Shown here: positions 1 through 11,645 of the stretch, piece by piece
Numbering within the stretch: the first letter of the stretch is position 1
Layout of the letters: each line of letters opens with the position of its first letter
NCBI GenBank assembly: GCA_020081605.1
Contig: JAHREC010000019.1
Coordinates: 868,001-932,000, forward strand
From: Albifimbria verrucaria
Lineage: Eukaryota; Ascomycota; Sordariomycetes; Hypocreales; Stachybotryaceae
Reading direction: 5' to 3'
Length of the DNA stretch: 64,000 nucleotides
The notes under the pieces: model-generated
What the model saw: only the letters and a program-made list of their open reading frames with translations
Database searches by the model: none
What the model was told of the DNA's origin: nothing
Program-made: the position numbers and the translations under genes

Positions 1-940
1 TTAAGTGCTGCTTTTTATCATTGCAGTGTTTTCGAGAGGAGACTGCGATTCCATGGCAGTTGCGGTGCTTACCAGAAATGACCCGAGGCTGAAGAGGGTA
101 TACTCGAGCGACTGAAAGGCGCTCCCATCAATTATGGGTTTCGATGTGCTCGTGTCAAACTTCCGAGGCTTGATCGTCATCAGTGACAGTATCAAAGTCA
201 CCAGTTGGACAAATCCAATAATTCTTGTAGTCCAACCGAACCCAATCGTGGGCATCAGCGTCCTGGCAATGCTGGGAAATACAAGTCCACCCACCGTGCT
301 TCCACAGGCTGCGACAGCCATGGCGAGAGCTCTCTTGCTGGTAAAGTAGGTTGAAATGACTGCCATTGCTGGTGTAAATACCAAGCCGTTACCTAGCCCG
401 CAGCACACGCCCTGGGCCAAGAAGAGCTGCCAGTATGTCGTGGAGACTGACGCTGTGAATGTGCCGAGCAAAATTAGAAGACAGCCCGCAGTCACGGTGC
501 TTCGAAAATAACCTGCATCGACAAGTGCACCAGCTGCGCTTCCGATAAAGAATAGAAGAAAAACCTCAAAGGATCCTATCCAGGCAACATCAGAGGATGA
601 ACGGCCCAATGTCGTAGTAAAATACAACTGGAAAACGCCAAACGACGTGAAAACACCCCTAGTTTTGGTCAATTACCGCCATGCGTGTCGGTAGAAAGTA
701 GTTATACCATGTATTCATTACTACAAAGAACCCGGAAAGGACTGGCTATGGATAAGTTGCTGTTGCACGTGCGGCGGGACATCATCACCACTTACCGGAC
801 ATCCAAGCCCAGAATCCACCATCGGGTGCCATGACTGCCGACGCAGGAAGTGTTTCAACTGGCATGTTTTCGATGACCAGGGCGTCTGCGAGAGATGTAG
901 ACAAAGTTACTTGAGGGGGATTGCTTGTCTTTAAAGTCAT
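1..940 (-). CDS. MFS transporter, monocarboxylate-transporter-like (3' part outside window)
   Basis: Plasma-membrane carrier of the fungal MCT-like MFS family; the substrate cannot be told. I read three exons on the minus strand: 940-796, 741-708 and 658-73, joined by 54-bp and 49-bp introns with GT/AG ends. A third donor at 72-71 leads out of the window, so the second half of the protein is missing here, not lost. The spliced N-terminus carries the family signature APDGGFWAWMSVLSGF, then VMNTWGVFTSFGVFQLYF, DVAWIGS and a run of hydrophobic helices (TM1-6), ending in the cytoplasmic loop after IKPRKF. The start at 940 gives a 40-50 residue cytoplasmic tail; the in-frame ATG of MPVETLPAS is an alternative. 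No frame break is needed. Family assignment is firm from the motif; substrate is unknown. Confidence 0.85.
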
Positions 941-1779
941 CCTACTTTGCCCAAGAACTTGAAATAACAGAGGAGGAAAGCAAACAGGTGTATCGGTAAT
1001 ACGAAAATAGATAAGAGTGTTATCGATTAATCAACATCTCAAGAAGAAATAAAGATATCATCAAGCAGCAAAGGCAGGACATTAATACATATAGTTTTGT
1101 AGATAACAATATGAAACAACTTAGATATTGAATGCCTTAGCAAGAGCCCTAAATGAATTTCGTAATTTCTGCACCAGTTTTCTTTACCTCACACCCCTTG
1201 CAGTACCTTGGGAAGTATTGACTCGTACTGATTACGAGTAAATATCCACGTAATCACCATGTTGACTTTGTAGAAATTTTAAAGGCTTGACGTGGGAGAT
1301 TTTAGCGCCGGCATTGGCGCGGAAACACGGGACAACATAATTCACTAAGCTGAATCTGGTGACATAACCCGTCGGCCACTAGGAAGGCTTGATGGCGATG
1401 ATCGCAGGAATGGTCCTTGCAACATCCTATTACAAAACGATGCCCAGGGTTTATCAGCGATGAGGCACATTTCTTCCAACTTTGTTTCCCGAATACAAGC
1501 ATTCATAAGCAGGCTGTTTCTATTTGTAAGATTTGCAAATTTCGCAACCGAAAATGCCGTGGTAACCATCAAGTGCAAAGCATTGGACCCCTAGAGGCTG
1601 TCTATACGCTCAAGGCGGGTACAGTGAACAGCCACCAACTCCCTAATATATAAGCCTTCCAAAGCTGTTTTACCGTTCCATTCGACAATCAAATCTGCAA
1701 GACTTATTATCACCGACCCTCCTAACAGCCTCTATCATATCGTGCTCTTTCTTGTCCTAGCAGAGACTCAATTCCAATC
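941..1779. other. Intergenic, divergent promoters of the MFS and MBL genes
   Basis: About 0.84 kb between two divergently transcribed genes. It is AT-rich around 960-1280. Several short overlapping ORFs on both strands near 1300-1650 have no recognisable motif, and I treat them as chance. It must hold both promoters, but I see no clear shared operator. Confidence 0.5.
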
Positions 1780-2590
1780 ATGGATGGCCCCAACCCCAAC
1801 AGCACTGTGAGCATTACCTTCATTGGAACTGCCACCGCTATCATTGATATCGCCGGAGTCAAATTTTTGACAGACCCCTTCTTCTCGCCGGCCGGTACAT
1901 CTTTCGATGTTGCACCAGGTATCGTCCTGACAAACTCGCACGACCCTTCTCTCAACATGAGGGACCTTCCACCCATCGACGCCGTTCTCCTTAGCCATGA
2001 GGATCATTGGGATAATCTGGATACTCTAGGACGTCAGCTTCTTGACGGACGACATGTTTTCACCACCATGGATGGCGCCAAGAACCTGGCTCCCAGGCCG
2101 GGCGTCCGCGGCATGGGTCCCTGGGACGAGACATCTATTAACTTGGGGGCAAGACATTCCGAATCGTGTCGACACCTTGTGTTCATGTTCCCGGTGACGA
2201 GTGCACCGGGTTTATTGTCACGACTGAGTCCTTGGGCCGTGCTGCTGATGGCCGTCCAAACGCCGTGTACTTCACTGGCGATACCATTTATATCCCGGAA
2301 CTTTCTCAAATGACAGAAAAGTTCCACATCGTGGCTGCTGTTATGAATACTGGCGAAGCAAAAGCTCAGCTCGAGGCCCCGCCCGCCCCGCCGCTCCAAA
2401 TAACAATGGGGGCCAGCAGGCTGCCCGCTTGTATCGCGACATCAAGGCGGACTGGATTGTCCCTATGCATTTCGACGAGTGGAACCATTTCACTCAGCAC
2501 AAAGATGGCCTAGCCAAGTCGTTTGAAAATGAAGGCATCATAGACAAGGTCATCTGGCCGGTTCCCGGAAAGCCGGTCAGGATCTTGTAG
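1780..2590 (+). CDS. MBL-fold metallo-hydrolase (UlaG-like), frame broken twice
   Basis: Predicted cytosolic metal-dependent hydrolase of the fungal UlaG-like MBL-fold group, about 270 residues; substrate unknown. Motifs: SITFIGTATAIID at the start, then FLTDPFF, the metal-site loop LLSHEDHWDNLD, TPCVHVPG, YFTGDTIYIPEL and a C-terminal IVPMHFDEWNHFTQ block ending PVPGKPVRIL. These blocks lie in three different frames. Reading passes from frame 1 to frame 3 at the G run 2145-2149 and to frame 2 at the G run 2408-2412; in both places one added G restores the family sequence exactly. There is no stop codon or motif loss otherwise, so I read it as an intact gene with two missing bases in the assembly. 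It could instead be a pseudogene. The start is the first ATG, shortly before the first beta strand. Confidence 0.8.
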
Positions 2591-2901
2591 GCAATCCGAA
2601 AGCCTGTAATGTATGAGCAATGCGGCAACCCGAGGCCAAACAATAGCTCCTCTATACTGTCTCTTGGCGTTTGGATCTGTCTCGATTACAAGCTGCGAAG
2701 TGCTGAGCTAGGTATATGTGCAGATTCTCAAGACATATTCCAACTGTGCCGATGCACGACTTGAAAACCTGTTCGAGCTTATGGAATGAACAGTTCGGTT
2801 ATCTATACAATAGATAGATTTTGGCCTTCCAATATAGTATTCCTAATTGTCCGAAAGTAGATCGTCTGGTATTCCTCAAGTTCAATCACATCAAATCCAG
2901 A

Positions 2902-4642
2902 TTAAGATTCCAGGGCCCGCCCAATCAAGAAATTATATCCCTTAGATCGAAATTGCTGAATCACATGTTGTTGCCAAGCATACAGCTCTTCGCTATGTGT
3001 TTCCATTCTATTGATGACATCGTGGACCACGCGGAGTGGCAAGACGGTGGATGCAGCGCCAGAGAACTTGAATTTCTCAGAAATCAGGTAGTCCATGCTC
3101 CGGAAAATGAGGCCTGATAAGTGAATCACCATATCGGTAGAGATTGATGTCGAATAGCGAGATTTTATCCGAGTGCCTAGCAGTGGAAAGCGTGACAAAA
3201 GCTGGATCATGTAATATGTGGAAAGAATGCGCAGTGCCCACAAATGAGTGAAGAAATTGGCGCTGCCAACATTTGGAAACCTGAGATTCGTGCCATCCTG
3301 CAGAGGATATACAGGGAACAAATTAATCTCCTGACTGCCATTGATGAAGGTCTCTTCCAAGTCTAGCGAATTTTCAAGAGATTGTCCAAATTTAAGGAAA
3401 AGCGAACACGCGGAAGAGTAAGAGTCTGTGGTGGCTGTTTTCAGCAACTCGTCAACTTCAATCAATGCAGCGGACAAGGATGTGAGCTCTCTGAGCAACT
3501 TTTGCAATGGCGCCGTGCCTGACTGCTTGAAAGGCAATGTAAGCCAACGCTCGTCGGTGAGAAATGTATTCTCGTGTCTCATTAAAGAATGGATCAGCTG
3601 GCATGTAAGTCAGGAGAAGAATTCAGACAACAGGAATAGCACATCTTACAAGGACTGGCTGGATCCCGGCGAATAGCTTGTGGCCGAGTCCCGAGCTGTA
3701 GTCTTCCGGATTTTGAGACTGCAGAAAATCGCCTATGCCCTTTGCATGTATGGCCGTGCCAATTGCTGATATTGGTAATAATATCTTCGTTTCATTAGCC
3801 AGACGTTCGAATCAGCCAGAATTCAGGAAGTCTCGGCTACCTCTGACAGAAAAAGACATATTATGGCAGCCAATAGCAGGTCTGAATTGGAATCGTCTCG
3901 GCTTTGCAGCCCGAGTCTTAGGGACAGGAGTGCCTCAGCATAAGCCGCAAGTGCATCGGATACAGGAGCTAAACCAGCGGAGCCCTCGACAACATGGATA
4001 TAGCGAGTGTTTTAACGGAAGGCATTAGGAGTCGTTCAGCTTGCTCATTGTGCATGAGCCCTGGGAGCGCCTCAACCCACGCGCCGCACACTCGAGCCGT
4101 TGCAGTGCCAGAATTCTCCCAACCCTGGCTTCGTGAGGAGGGAACCTGGGTGGGGACAAAATTCTGAATCACCAATGATACAATGTCAAGAAAAGGCCAG
4201 CTGATTTGTGACGATGCAATGCCGAGCCGAACACAGTGACAGGTCTCCGCGTCGATTGCCGTCACGGCGGCTCCTTTTGAATCATTCAAGGGTTGAAGGG
4301 CCAGCTTATTGGTTTCTAGATCCGAGCAGGAGGAAGGACGGCGGCGTTTGCTAGCCTTCGCTATTGTCCGCTGTGAACTGGCCGTAATTGGGGCCCGGAA
4401 TATCAGGTCATGTTGATACCCAGGACATTTCCGACCTCGTAGGGCGCACTGAGAGCAGGCTGGAGTCTTGCCATCGCACTAAGAATATTGGAACCTATCA
4501 GCAGGCAGCTTCAAATTGACCTTGGGGTTGGCCCGTCGGGCAACATGATAATGAACCCACTCCATGGGTGCCTTTGATGAAAACCTACAGCTATCTTCCG
4601 CGTCCTGCAGCTATCACATGTGGTAAGTTGTCGGACTTTCAT
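2902..4642 (-). CDS. Zn2Cys6 fungal-type transcription factor
   Basis: Nuclear regulator of about 507 residues; target unknown. Four exons are read: 4642-4589, 4478-3841, 3784-3650 and 3597-2902. The zinc cluster is split by intron 1: CDSCRTRKIA at the end of exon 1 and CDGKTPACSQC plus ALRGRKC at the start of exon 2, giving the C-x2-C-x6-C-x6-C-x2-C-x6-C pattern, then the common PGY. The middle and C-terminal parts fit the fungal-specific regulator family (SDALAAYAEALLSL, IHAKGIGDFLQ, SSGLGHKLFAGIQPVL). One break lies in exon 2 near the C run 3983-3985, where one more base joins TLAISMLSR to the following block. The start ATG gives only eight residues before the first cysteine, as is usual here. 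The 3' end converges on the MBL gene, 311 bp away. No target can be inferred. Confidence 0.85.
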
Positions 4643-5472
4643 GCTCGCATACTACCGCGCCTTAACGGTTTGGTATTTCCAGTAATTTCATGCCAAGTGA
4701 CTAGTGTTGTGTAAAGAGTTAATGCTTGAGGAGCAGCGAGCGTAACTCTCAATGAGAGAAATGAAAAGCGTCATGGGGAGTTCCACTTTTCCGTATTTGG
4801 ACATATATTCCGCCAAGACATTCTAGTCCAGTCTAGACTTCTGGAGTGGTTAAGCTAGTTGTAAGGCCACCTTTCTGTGGGAGACTGCTTATTTAATACC
4901 TCCGAAAAACATCTATCAGCAGGCCACTAAGAGTGGAGTGGTGCTCGATGGCAAGGCATCAAGGCTGCAGAGACTAAAACAAGTATCTGAAGAATATCAT
5001 TTGTTGTAGGTGCTACCGTTGATGCATCTTAATATCTGTGCCGGCAACACAGAGTAGTAGATTAATTCGCGCCTTGCCCAAATGCAACACCCGCCCCAAG
5101 ATTGGGTCACATCAGAAGTCTCAATACGAATATAGTCGCTATTCCCTGGAGGACGCAATATCGGCTTTATTTAGCCAAAAGGTGGTGTCGCCTGATTAGC
5201 CTTGTTGTGGCCTGCCAGTATGATGTTTGACGGGCAACTGAAACTTATTCCTCTTATATGTAGTCCTAATCCCATATCTGGTTTCATTCGTTTTTAAGAT
5301 ACTTCGAGTCATGGGCCGACGAGTCACGTAGTTTGGGAATAGGCTACAAGATAGAGATAGATTCACGATAAGCTTGAACGCTGATATATACATAGTCTGT
5401 GGTTACTAGCAAGGCCACTCATTTTGAATAGATGTAATTCATGTTCCATCATCTGAATGTTAATAAAGTCAA
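4643..5472. other. Intergenic, no gene seen
   Basis: About 0.83 kb upstream of the Zn2Cys6 gene and downstream of the NACHT-ankyrin gene. Only one short chance ORF (5196-5393, minus) is present. It must hold the promoter of the regulator; no element could be identified. Confidence 0.5.
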
Positions 5473-7491
5473 CTAACATAGTTCCTCATCATCCGGCAAC
5501 GTCACACCACGTTCGGCCAAAAGCTTTGCAATTTCCGGCTTTTCTTGCATGCACTCCAATAGAATATCTTCGTCAAGTTGATTAATATCAGCACCAGAAT
5601 GCAGCAAGAGTTGCACACCCTCCTTGCTGCCGCGAACAACTGCAATTGACAATGGCGTCTCGCCGTCTCCATCTACCAAAGAGACGTCACTACCTCTAGC
5701 AAGGAGGGCTTGCAAAGCACTTATGTCAGCATCAAACTCGACTGCATGATGCAACGGGGTCTTCCCGGCTGATGTTCGCGCATGAATATCTTCTCCTTGG
5801 TCTAATAGCATATGTATGAAGCTCGGCGGGGCTGCGAGATCAATGGCGAGATGTAATCGACTATAGCCCGGAGGAAAGCAGTTAAATCGTTCTTCGCTTT
5901 CTTCACACTCCTCGTATGTGGCTGCGTCTTCGAACGGCCACGCTTCAGCCACCTGCAGATAAGAATCAACGCATCCGCTTCGTGATGAGAAATGCATGAA
6001 ATGCGATTTGAAAAGTTCAGGATCACACTGTAAACCAATTGTACGGATCAATCTGGCGGCACACCAGAGATACCTGTGTTGAATTTGTCGATTCTTGAGC
6101 TCAACAGAGGAGAGACAGGCTCCAGACGCAAACTCATCCTGAGAAAGATATCGCATTGAAGCTATAATCTGTTGTTCATCGAAGGATTCTTTGAAGACTT
6201 GAGCCTCAAGATAGTCTGCTAGCAGAGGAGATCGTAGCTGCATGAACTGACTCTCTCGAGTGATAAAGACAAGGCTCGCGCATGCTTCAATGATCTGCAA
6301 TGAGGAGTATGGCACCCCATCTCGCTGGATTCCCCACGCTGCGACTGCTTCTTGTGCTATAGCTGTTGTGAGCTTATAACCCATTGCTCTCAGCTTGATC
6401 AAGTGGTACAACACGCACAAGATCATGTCTTTTGCGTCACTCTCTTGGATCTGCGCTACTACATTTTGGCAAAAATCCAAGTTTTATCGTATTCTTGCAT
6501 AGTAGGATTTTCCGAGATGGCTTGCTGGGGACGCAAAAGATATCGTGTAACGGAGTTCGAAAGAGGCGTGATGTATAGAGGTTGGAATCTGCGGGACATG
6601 TTAATCATGGGTAAGCTGCAGAGTAGTGTTGCATACAAGCCATTGAAATCTTCGGCCAATTTGGATATCACTTCTTCGTTGAGGCTCTCTGATGTTGGCT
6701 CCATGCCATTCTCGTGGAGGGCTGATAGGATATACTGCCGCAGATCAGCAGGGAAGCTCGGGCCTCAACCGTGAGCAACAAAGGTTGAGAGCTGAAAATG
6801 GCTTTCGGTGGTGAACCTCGACTAGTGACAAAGACACTGATATTGCAATCACCAAGAGTTGTGACCAGCTCTTCCAATCCAGATGTATCTGCAGTATTAA
6901 GGCCATCTAAAACAACATAGGTTTTCTGGAAGCTAGTTGAGATCATTTTTACCAACTCGAAAATATCAGATTCTGATGAAGGCTCGACACAAGCTTGGAT
7001 TCGTGGGATAAGACTGCTAGTGGCTGGCAATTGAGATACTAGCTGTCTGGCAATGTCCCGGAAGAAGTGTTCGTAATCGGCAAGATTATACTGAACCAAG
7101 ATCCGCTGTTCAGAGTACGTAATAGCAACTCCGATAGTTTTCACCATGGTCTCTTGCTTCGACTTTAGTTCTTTAACAATGAGCGAACTATGAGCTAGGT
7201 AAGTGGAGAAAAACAGACAACAATCGAGAAATATCACCTCAAAAATGTCTTTCCGGTACCAGCTAATTTCTTGTCAGTGTAGTGCAAAACCCGTTAAACT
7301 TTCAACATACACGGTCCGTAAAGCCATAACCACGAGGGCTGCATTCCCTCCAACCATTGCCGTATCTCATCAAGATGCAAGAACCATTCCCCAGAGCCCG
7401 TAATACAGGCAGAGTCAAACAACTCTTGCAAGGTTCTGGAATGGGTTCCTGGACATAGCTGTCGGAGATCAACACCTGCAGGCGTAGTCAT
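5473..7491 (-). CDS. NACHT/STAND P-loop ATPase with C-terminal ankyrin repeats (NLR-like)
   Basis: Fungal NLR-like signalling ATPase of about 640 residues; such proteins act in non-self recognition and cell death. Exons: 7491-7311, 7262-7238 (25 bp) and 7187-5473. Splicing across intron 1 builds the P-loop GPSGTGKTFL; before it stands GSGEWFLHLDEIRQWLEG, the usual lead-in, and only about 35 residues of N-terminal domain. Further on come FQKTYVVLDGLN (Walker B-like) and FVTSRGSPP (sensor region), a winged-helix-like part, and about four C-terminal ankyrin repeats (GKTPLHHAV, GETPLSIAVVRGSKEGVQLLLHSGADIN). Two breaks occur, near 6757-6764 and near 6480, each closed by one added base. The start is ATG 7491; the longer reading to 7515 begins with GTG. 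It stands head-to-head with a HET-domain gene. The NACHT class is inferred from the motif set, since no database search was possible. Confidence 0.8.
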
Positions 7492-8595
7492 GGTAAGCGA
7501 AAGGTGGAAAAACACAATACAGTTTAATAGATATCTCGGGTTTGGAGTTATTGTGTAAGCTGAGAGGGAAAAAGTGGAAAAAGTAACATGTGCTCGTTGT
7601 TCACGAAATATAAGCCTTTCGTCTTTATAATTAGTCTTGGCATCACGACAGGGTTGAGGCTGGGACCAGTTGCTGCCTAGAAAAAGAGGGTATTGGCGGG
7701 ACTAGTTACGAGATTAAAACCACAGCGAGTTGGCTATGTAACACAGGAGCGAGTCATGCCCAATAAATATTTGTATACCCATGTCTTAATCATATTTACG
7801 ATTTGCTAGGGACACTATATTTCTTTGTGCCTAGAAATAAGCAATGAACAAGATGTGGACACAATAAGTCCTTGTCACACAAAAGAATACCTGTAGAATA
7901 GCTGTAAAAAGGCAACATAAGCGCATGGTGGTCTCTTGCAGCTTAGTGATCCGAGTAGCCTGATAGTCCTGAGCAACAACCCGCGACAGCATTATCCTCT
8001 CCAGAACTAAAATAATCTACAACTCATAGTCTTTCTGAAATCATGTATCCAATAAGCCTCTTTTCCAATGTGGGTCATCCAAAGGCATAGATAAGCGTAG
8101 ACCTACGCCAATCGAATTGAACTGAAGTTGAATAGCCATAAATCTATCCCAAGCAAAAGCGGCGCTGATGTAAATAAGCATAATTTATTTAAAGTACCTG
8201 GGATCCCCACGATGGGACCCCGAAACCCGCATTAAGGGTGTTTATGCCCTTTTCCAGAACTGACTCTTCGCCGCTTTAGCTCGAGTTGGACTGAGCTGCC
8301 TGATCCAGCGGCTACTTGCTTATGAGCCAAGCATCGTATTAAAATCGTATTAGGAGGGTGAGGCACCCACAGCATTCAAAAACAAGGGTTAATTTTCTGT
8401 GCGAGTGCAATAAGCTATGCATTTCAGCTCATGCACCTACAAGGGGCTCAGCCTGCTTCCATTGTGACAACTCAAGATCTGAACGTTGAACAATAATTTA
8501 AATGTTCTTTGCAGTCTGGTGTTTCATTAGCTGCAACCCTCACCCTACTTGGTGTCTAATATTGTATACTAATAACTTCACTACTAGAGGAGAAT
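7492..8595. other. Shared upstream region of the NLR-like and HET genes
   Basis: A 1.1-kb region between two divergent genes, so both promoters must lie here. It is AT-rich with no ORF of note. I see no transposon remnant or clear operator; a shared promoter is possible but not demonstrated. Confidence 0.5.
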
Positions 8596-10862
8596 ATGGC
8601 TTTGTATCAAGCGGAATCAGCCCACTTGTCAGTTCTCTCACCCTGTCAAGTGTGTCACAATTTTCATAAACGGTCACTACGGTTCGGTGATCAAATTCGT
8701 TACGCTGCGGACTTCGCCCCAGAATATCTGTTGAAATCAGCATCAACATGCCATCTTTGCCAACTCATTCACAAAGCAATAAACGAAGACATAGTGGCTG
8801 GAGCTGAATCACTCGAGAATACGGTTGCTTGGATATATTTACAAGGACCAAGTGACAAGCCGCCCCGGACGCTCTCACTAGAGATATATTTTAAAGATAC
8901 TCGACCTAAACTTGAGTTAGAGATCTATTCTAAAGATGATGACGGTGAGCACAATCTGCTTGTTGGTGCCGATCCCTATGTCATTTGCGGTGCCTTAATC
9001 ATATCTCTCCTAGGTACGAGGATGACCTTTGGGCAAGCTATTTGCACGCAAGACGTATTTCGACCTAGTAAGCCCCTATCAAATGACAGCATTTCGTGGG
9101 TGCAGTCACGAATTGCGAAATGCGTGAAGGAGCACATAGAATGCTCAAATAAAACAGTCGCAACGCTACCAAGGAGAATTTTGTGGCTCAACCAAGCAAA
9201 TGATGGGGCTATTGAGGTTTCGCTCAAGGAAACGAATTTCGATCAAGGCATATATGCATGCTTGAGCCATCGATGGGGTGGTTCAGAGTTCAGTGGAACT
9301 ACGAAGAACACATACGCCAGCATGCTCAAATGTATTCCTTGGGAAACGATCCCCGGACTTTCCAGGAAGCAATACGGTTCATTCTGTCTTTGGGCATTCG
9401 AAATATCTGGATTGACTGCTACTGCATTATTCAAGATGATTCAATTGACTGGCAAGCAGAGGCTGCGAATATGTCAAGCATTTATGAGAGCTCCTACATT
9501 ACGCTGGCAGCAACTGCTTCTTCAGGTAACCAAACAGGCTGTTTCTGGGAGTCTAATGATTCTTTCGAGAGAACTTTCGAATCGAATGGCTACACTTTCT
9601 CCGTACGTAAGAAAATGAAGCATTGGGACACATCTTGGAATTCCAATGCTGCGTTCCCATTACTCTCCAGAGCATGGGTATTTCAGGAACGTCTACTGGC
9701 TCCTAGACTAATACACTTTTCGCAAAATGAGCTGGTTTGGGAATGTGGTGAGCTAGGCGACTGTCAGTGTGGTGGTTACAATGTCTCCTCCAACCCTAAA
9801 ACTCTCAATTGGCTGAGCACAACATCATGGGCATCAGCTGTTGAGCTCTTCACGTCCTTACATCTTACAATTCAGCAGGATCGCTTACCGGCATTCTTTG
9901 GATTTGCTTCTTTCTTCGCGCGATCTGTTGGAGCTTTTGTTGCAACAGATTACTATGCTGGACTATGGAAGAACACACTTCGAAATGATTTGCTTTGGAG
10001 AGTTGATCCAACTGCTCATCAAGCCACTCGTATCTGCTGCTGCTTTGATAGTTCATACGATTCAGACGCAAATTGGCGGTGTCAGTACTCGTACTCGACA
10101 GCCTGCTCCGTACTTTGTCTCAGCCAGCGACGTTTGTGTCGATATGGAAATTTGGATTCAGCTGTTCCTTATGACTTCTCCTTCAGAAGTTCTTGCATTG
10201 GAGATGCAGAATTTACCACGATACGAGATTTGAAACGAGTGCACCCAACAGATCCATTACGCCACGGACGAGAACCTTTCCTTGGGCCGACATGGTCATG
10301 GGCCTCAAGGAATATTCGAGTTCTATACTGGCGAGACATCCCCGTATACAAATCTAGATCAGGTTGCGAAATCCAAAGAGTTAGTGTTGATTACGATAAA
10401 ATACGTCACATTGGACCAATAACCTCAGCAGCACTTACACTTAACGGTTATGTCACACCCGCGTTGGTACAGTATCAATCGCTTCCCGACTCAGTTCTCA
10501 GACGCATCAGGCACCACAATATCTTCAGTTATGGACTAGAAATCAGGGAGAAATACATGCATCTGGATTTTTATCCAGATTATATACTTTGTTCAGAAGG
10601 AGAAAAATGGATTCCTCCAACTACGGGAGTCTTTCTAATTCATATTACAGCTGGTGTCCATCTTGTTATCAAGGAAAAGAAATTCTTTGAGCTGGGACGC
10701 GAGGCAAGACTTGCGAGTGCACGGGCGAACTCCAAATTCCTTCAAGAAGGCCGAGTTGAACCCTACACGAGCTATATGCGTATTGGAATCCTCAGAGTTC
10801 CCGACCATGATGTTATTCGTACTGAAAGTACATACTGGGCAACAAGAATTGATATCAGTTAG
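8596..10862 (+). CDS. HET-domain protein (heterokaryon incompatibility)
   Basis: Single-exon gene for a protein of about 755 residues with a HET domain, a TIR-related fold used in fungal non-self recognition and cell death. The N-terminus has two CxxC pairs (PCQVCHNF and TCHLCQLI), common in this family. The HET core starts at YACLSHRWGG, continues through LKCIPWETIP, then TFQEAIRFILSLGIRNIWID, CIIQDD, IYESSYITLAATASS and RAWVFQERLLAPRLIHF. The C-terminal part has QQDRLPAFFG, YYAGLWKNTLRNDLLW and PTWSWAS, all typical. The frame changes once, at the C run 9351-9354 inside the core; one more C joins both halves in the canonical order. The stretch around 10030-10190 fits the family poorly and could hide two compensating errors. 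The gene is divergent from the NLR-like gene. A second HET gene lies at the window end. Confidence 0.88.
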
Positions 10863-11333
10863 TGATAGTGAATGAGAGTATATTGCAGAAGAGTTCAATC
10901 CGATTCTGTATTTGCATTAGTATCTGACTGGATTGAGCCCACACACGTTCCTGGTTATTTAGATAAAAGTATAATGATACAGTAAAGGGAGGAAAATCTG
11001 GTAAATGTGAGGAATTGATTGAAACTTCGTAACATTATAGCATCTGTTTTCAGATAGAACACATGCAGTCACGCTTCGTGTCCCTGACTCGAGATATCAA
11101 TGGGCCACTAAGTGAGTTCTGCCACCAGCCATTCATAGTATGACAAAAACTAGATTGGGTTTATTCTGACCGTGAAGAGTGAACACGCCAGCCATGGAAG
11201 ATATAAATGAGAACGCATTTACATAATTTGATCTTTATTCGTACTTTCCGCTTGTTTGGTCGTTTTCAGCGAACGCTGCCTCAGCTTGAGTAGTGAAAGT
11301 GACAAGTAGTCAACACCTGGGAAGTGCAGGGTT

Positions 11334-11477
11334 ATGCTCAAACCCCACATGGCTGTTAACAAAGAGGCACAGGTCCCCACCAACTGGAACAATGACTTTA
11401 CCTTGCAGCTTCATCAGGCCGAGGTGATTGACTATGCTGTCAACATCACTATCTATGAGCCAACTAGGGCGCTGTAA
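11334..11477 (+). CDS. Short ORF, 47 codons, uncertain
   Basis: A short open frame reading MLKPHMAVNKEAQ and later LQLHQAEVIDYAV has an amino-acid mix that looks coding and ends with TAA. It has no recognisable motif. It may be a remnant or one exon of a larger gene; I could not extend it in either direction, as an in-frame stop lies just upstream. Real or chance is undecided. Confidence 0.2.
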   Translation: MLKPHMAVNKEAQVPTNWNNDFTLQLHQAEVIDYAVNITIYEPTRAL

Positions 11478-11645
11478 CGCGTAAGAACTGTGTGGCTACT
11501 TTCAGAACATTGCCTTCACTAGCTACGATCTTGCCTAAGTCCGACTATTCAACTAGAAATAGGCACCAGCACATCCTGAAGTTCATATTTGTTCCTTAGA
11601 ACAAGATTCTTCCCATGCCCCCATTCATCGATATTGACCTTCGCG

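Noticed and set aside
7492..7515. Longer start of the NACHT-ankyrin protein
   Set aside because: That reading begins with GTG; the first ATG in frame is at 7491.
10030..10190. Two extra compensating frame breaks in the first HET gene
   Set aside because: The other frame is not clearly better, and this part of HET proteins varies; not enough support.
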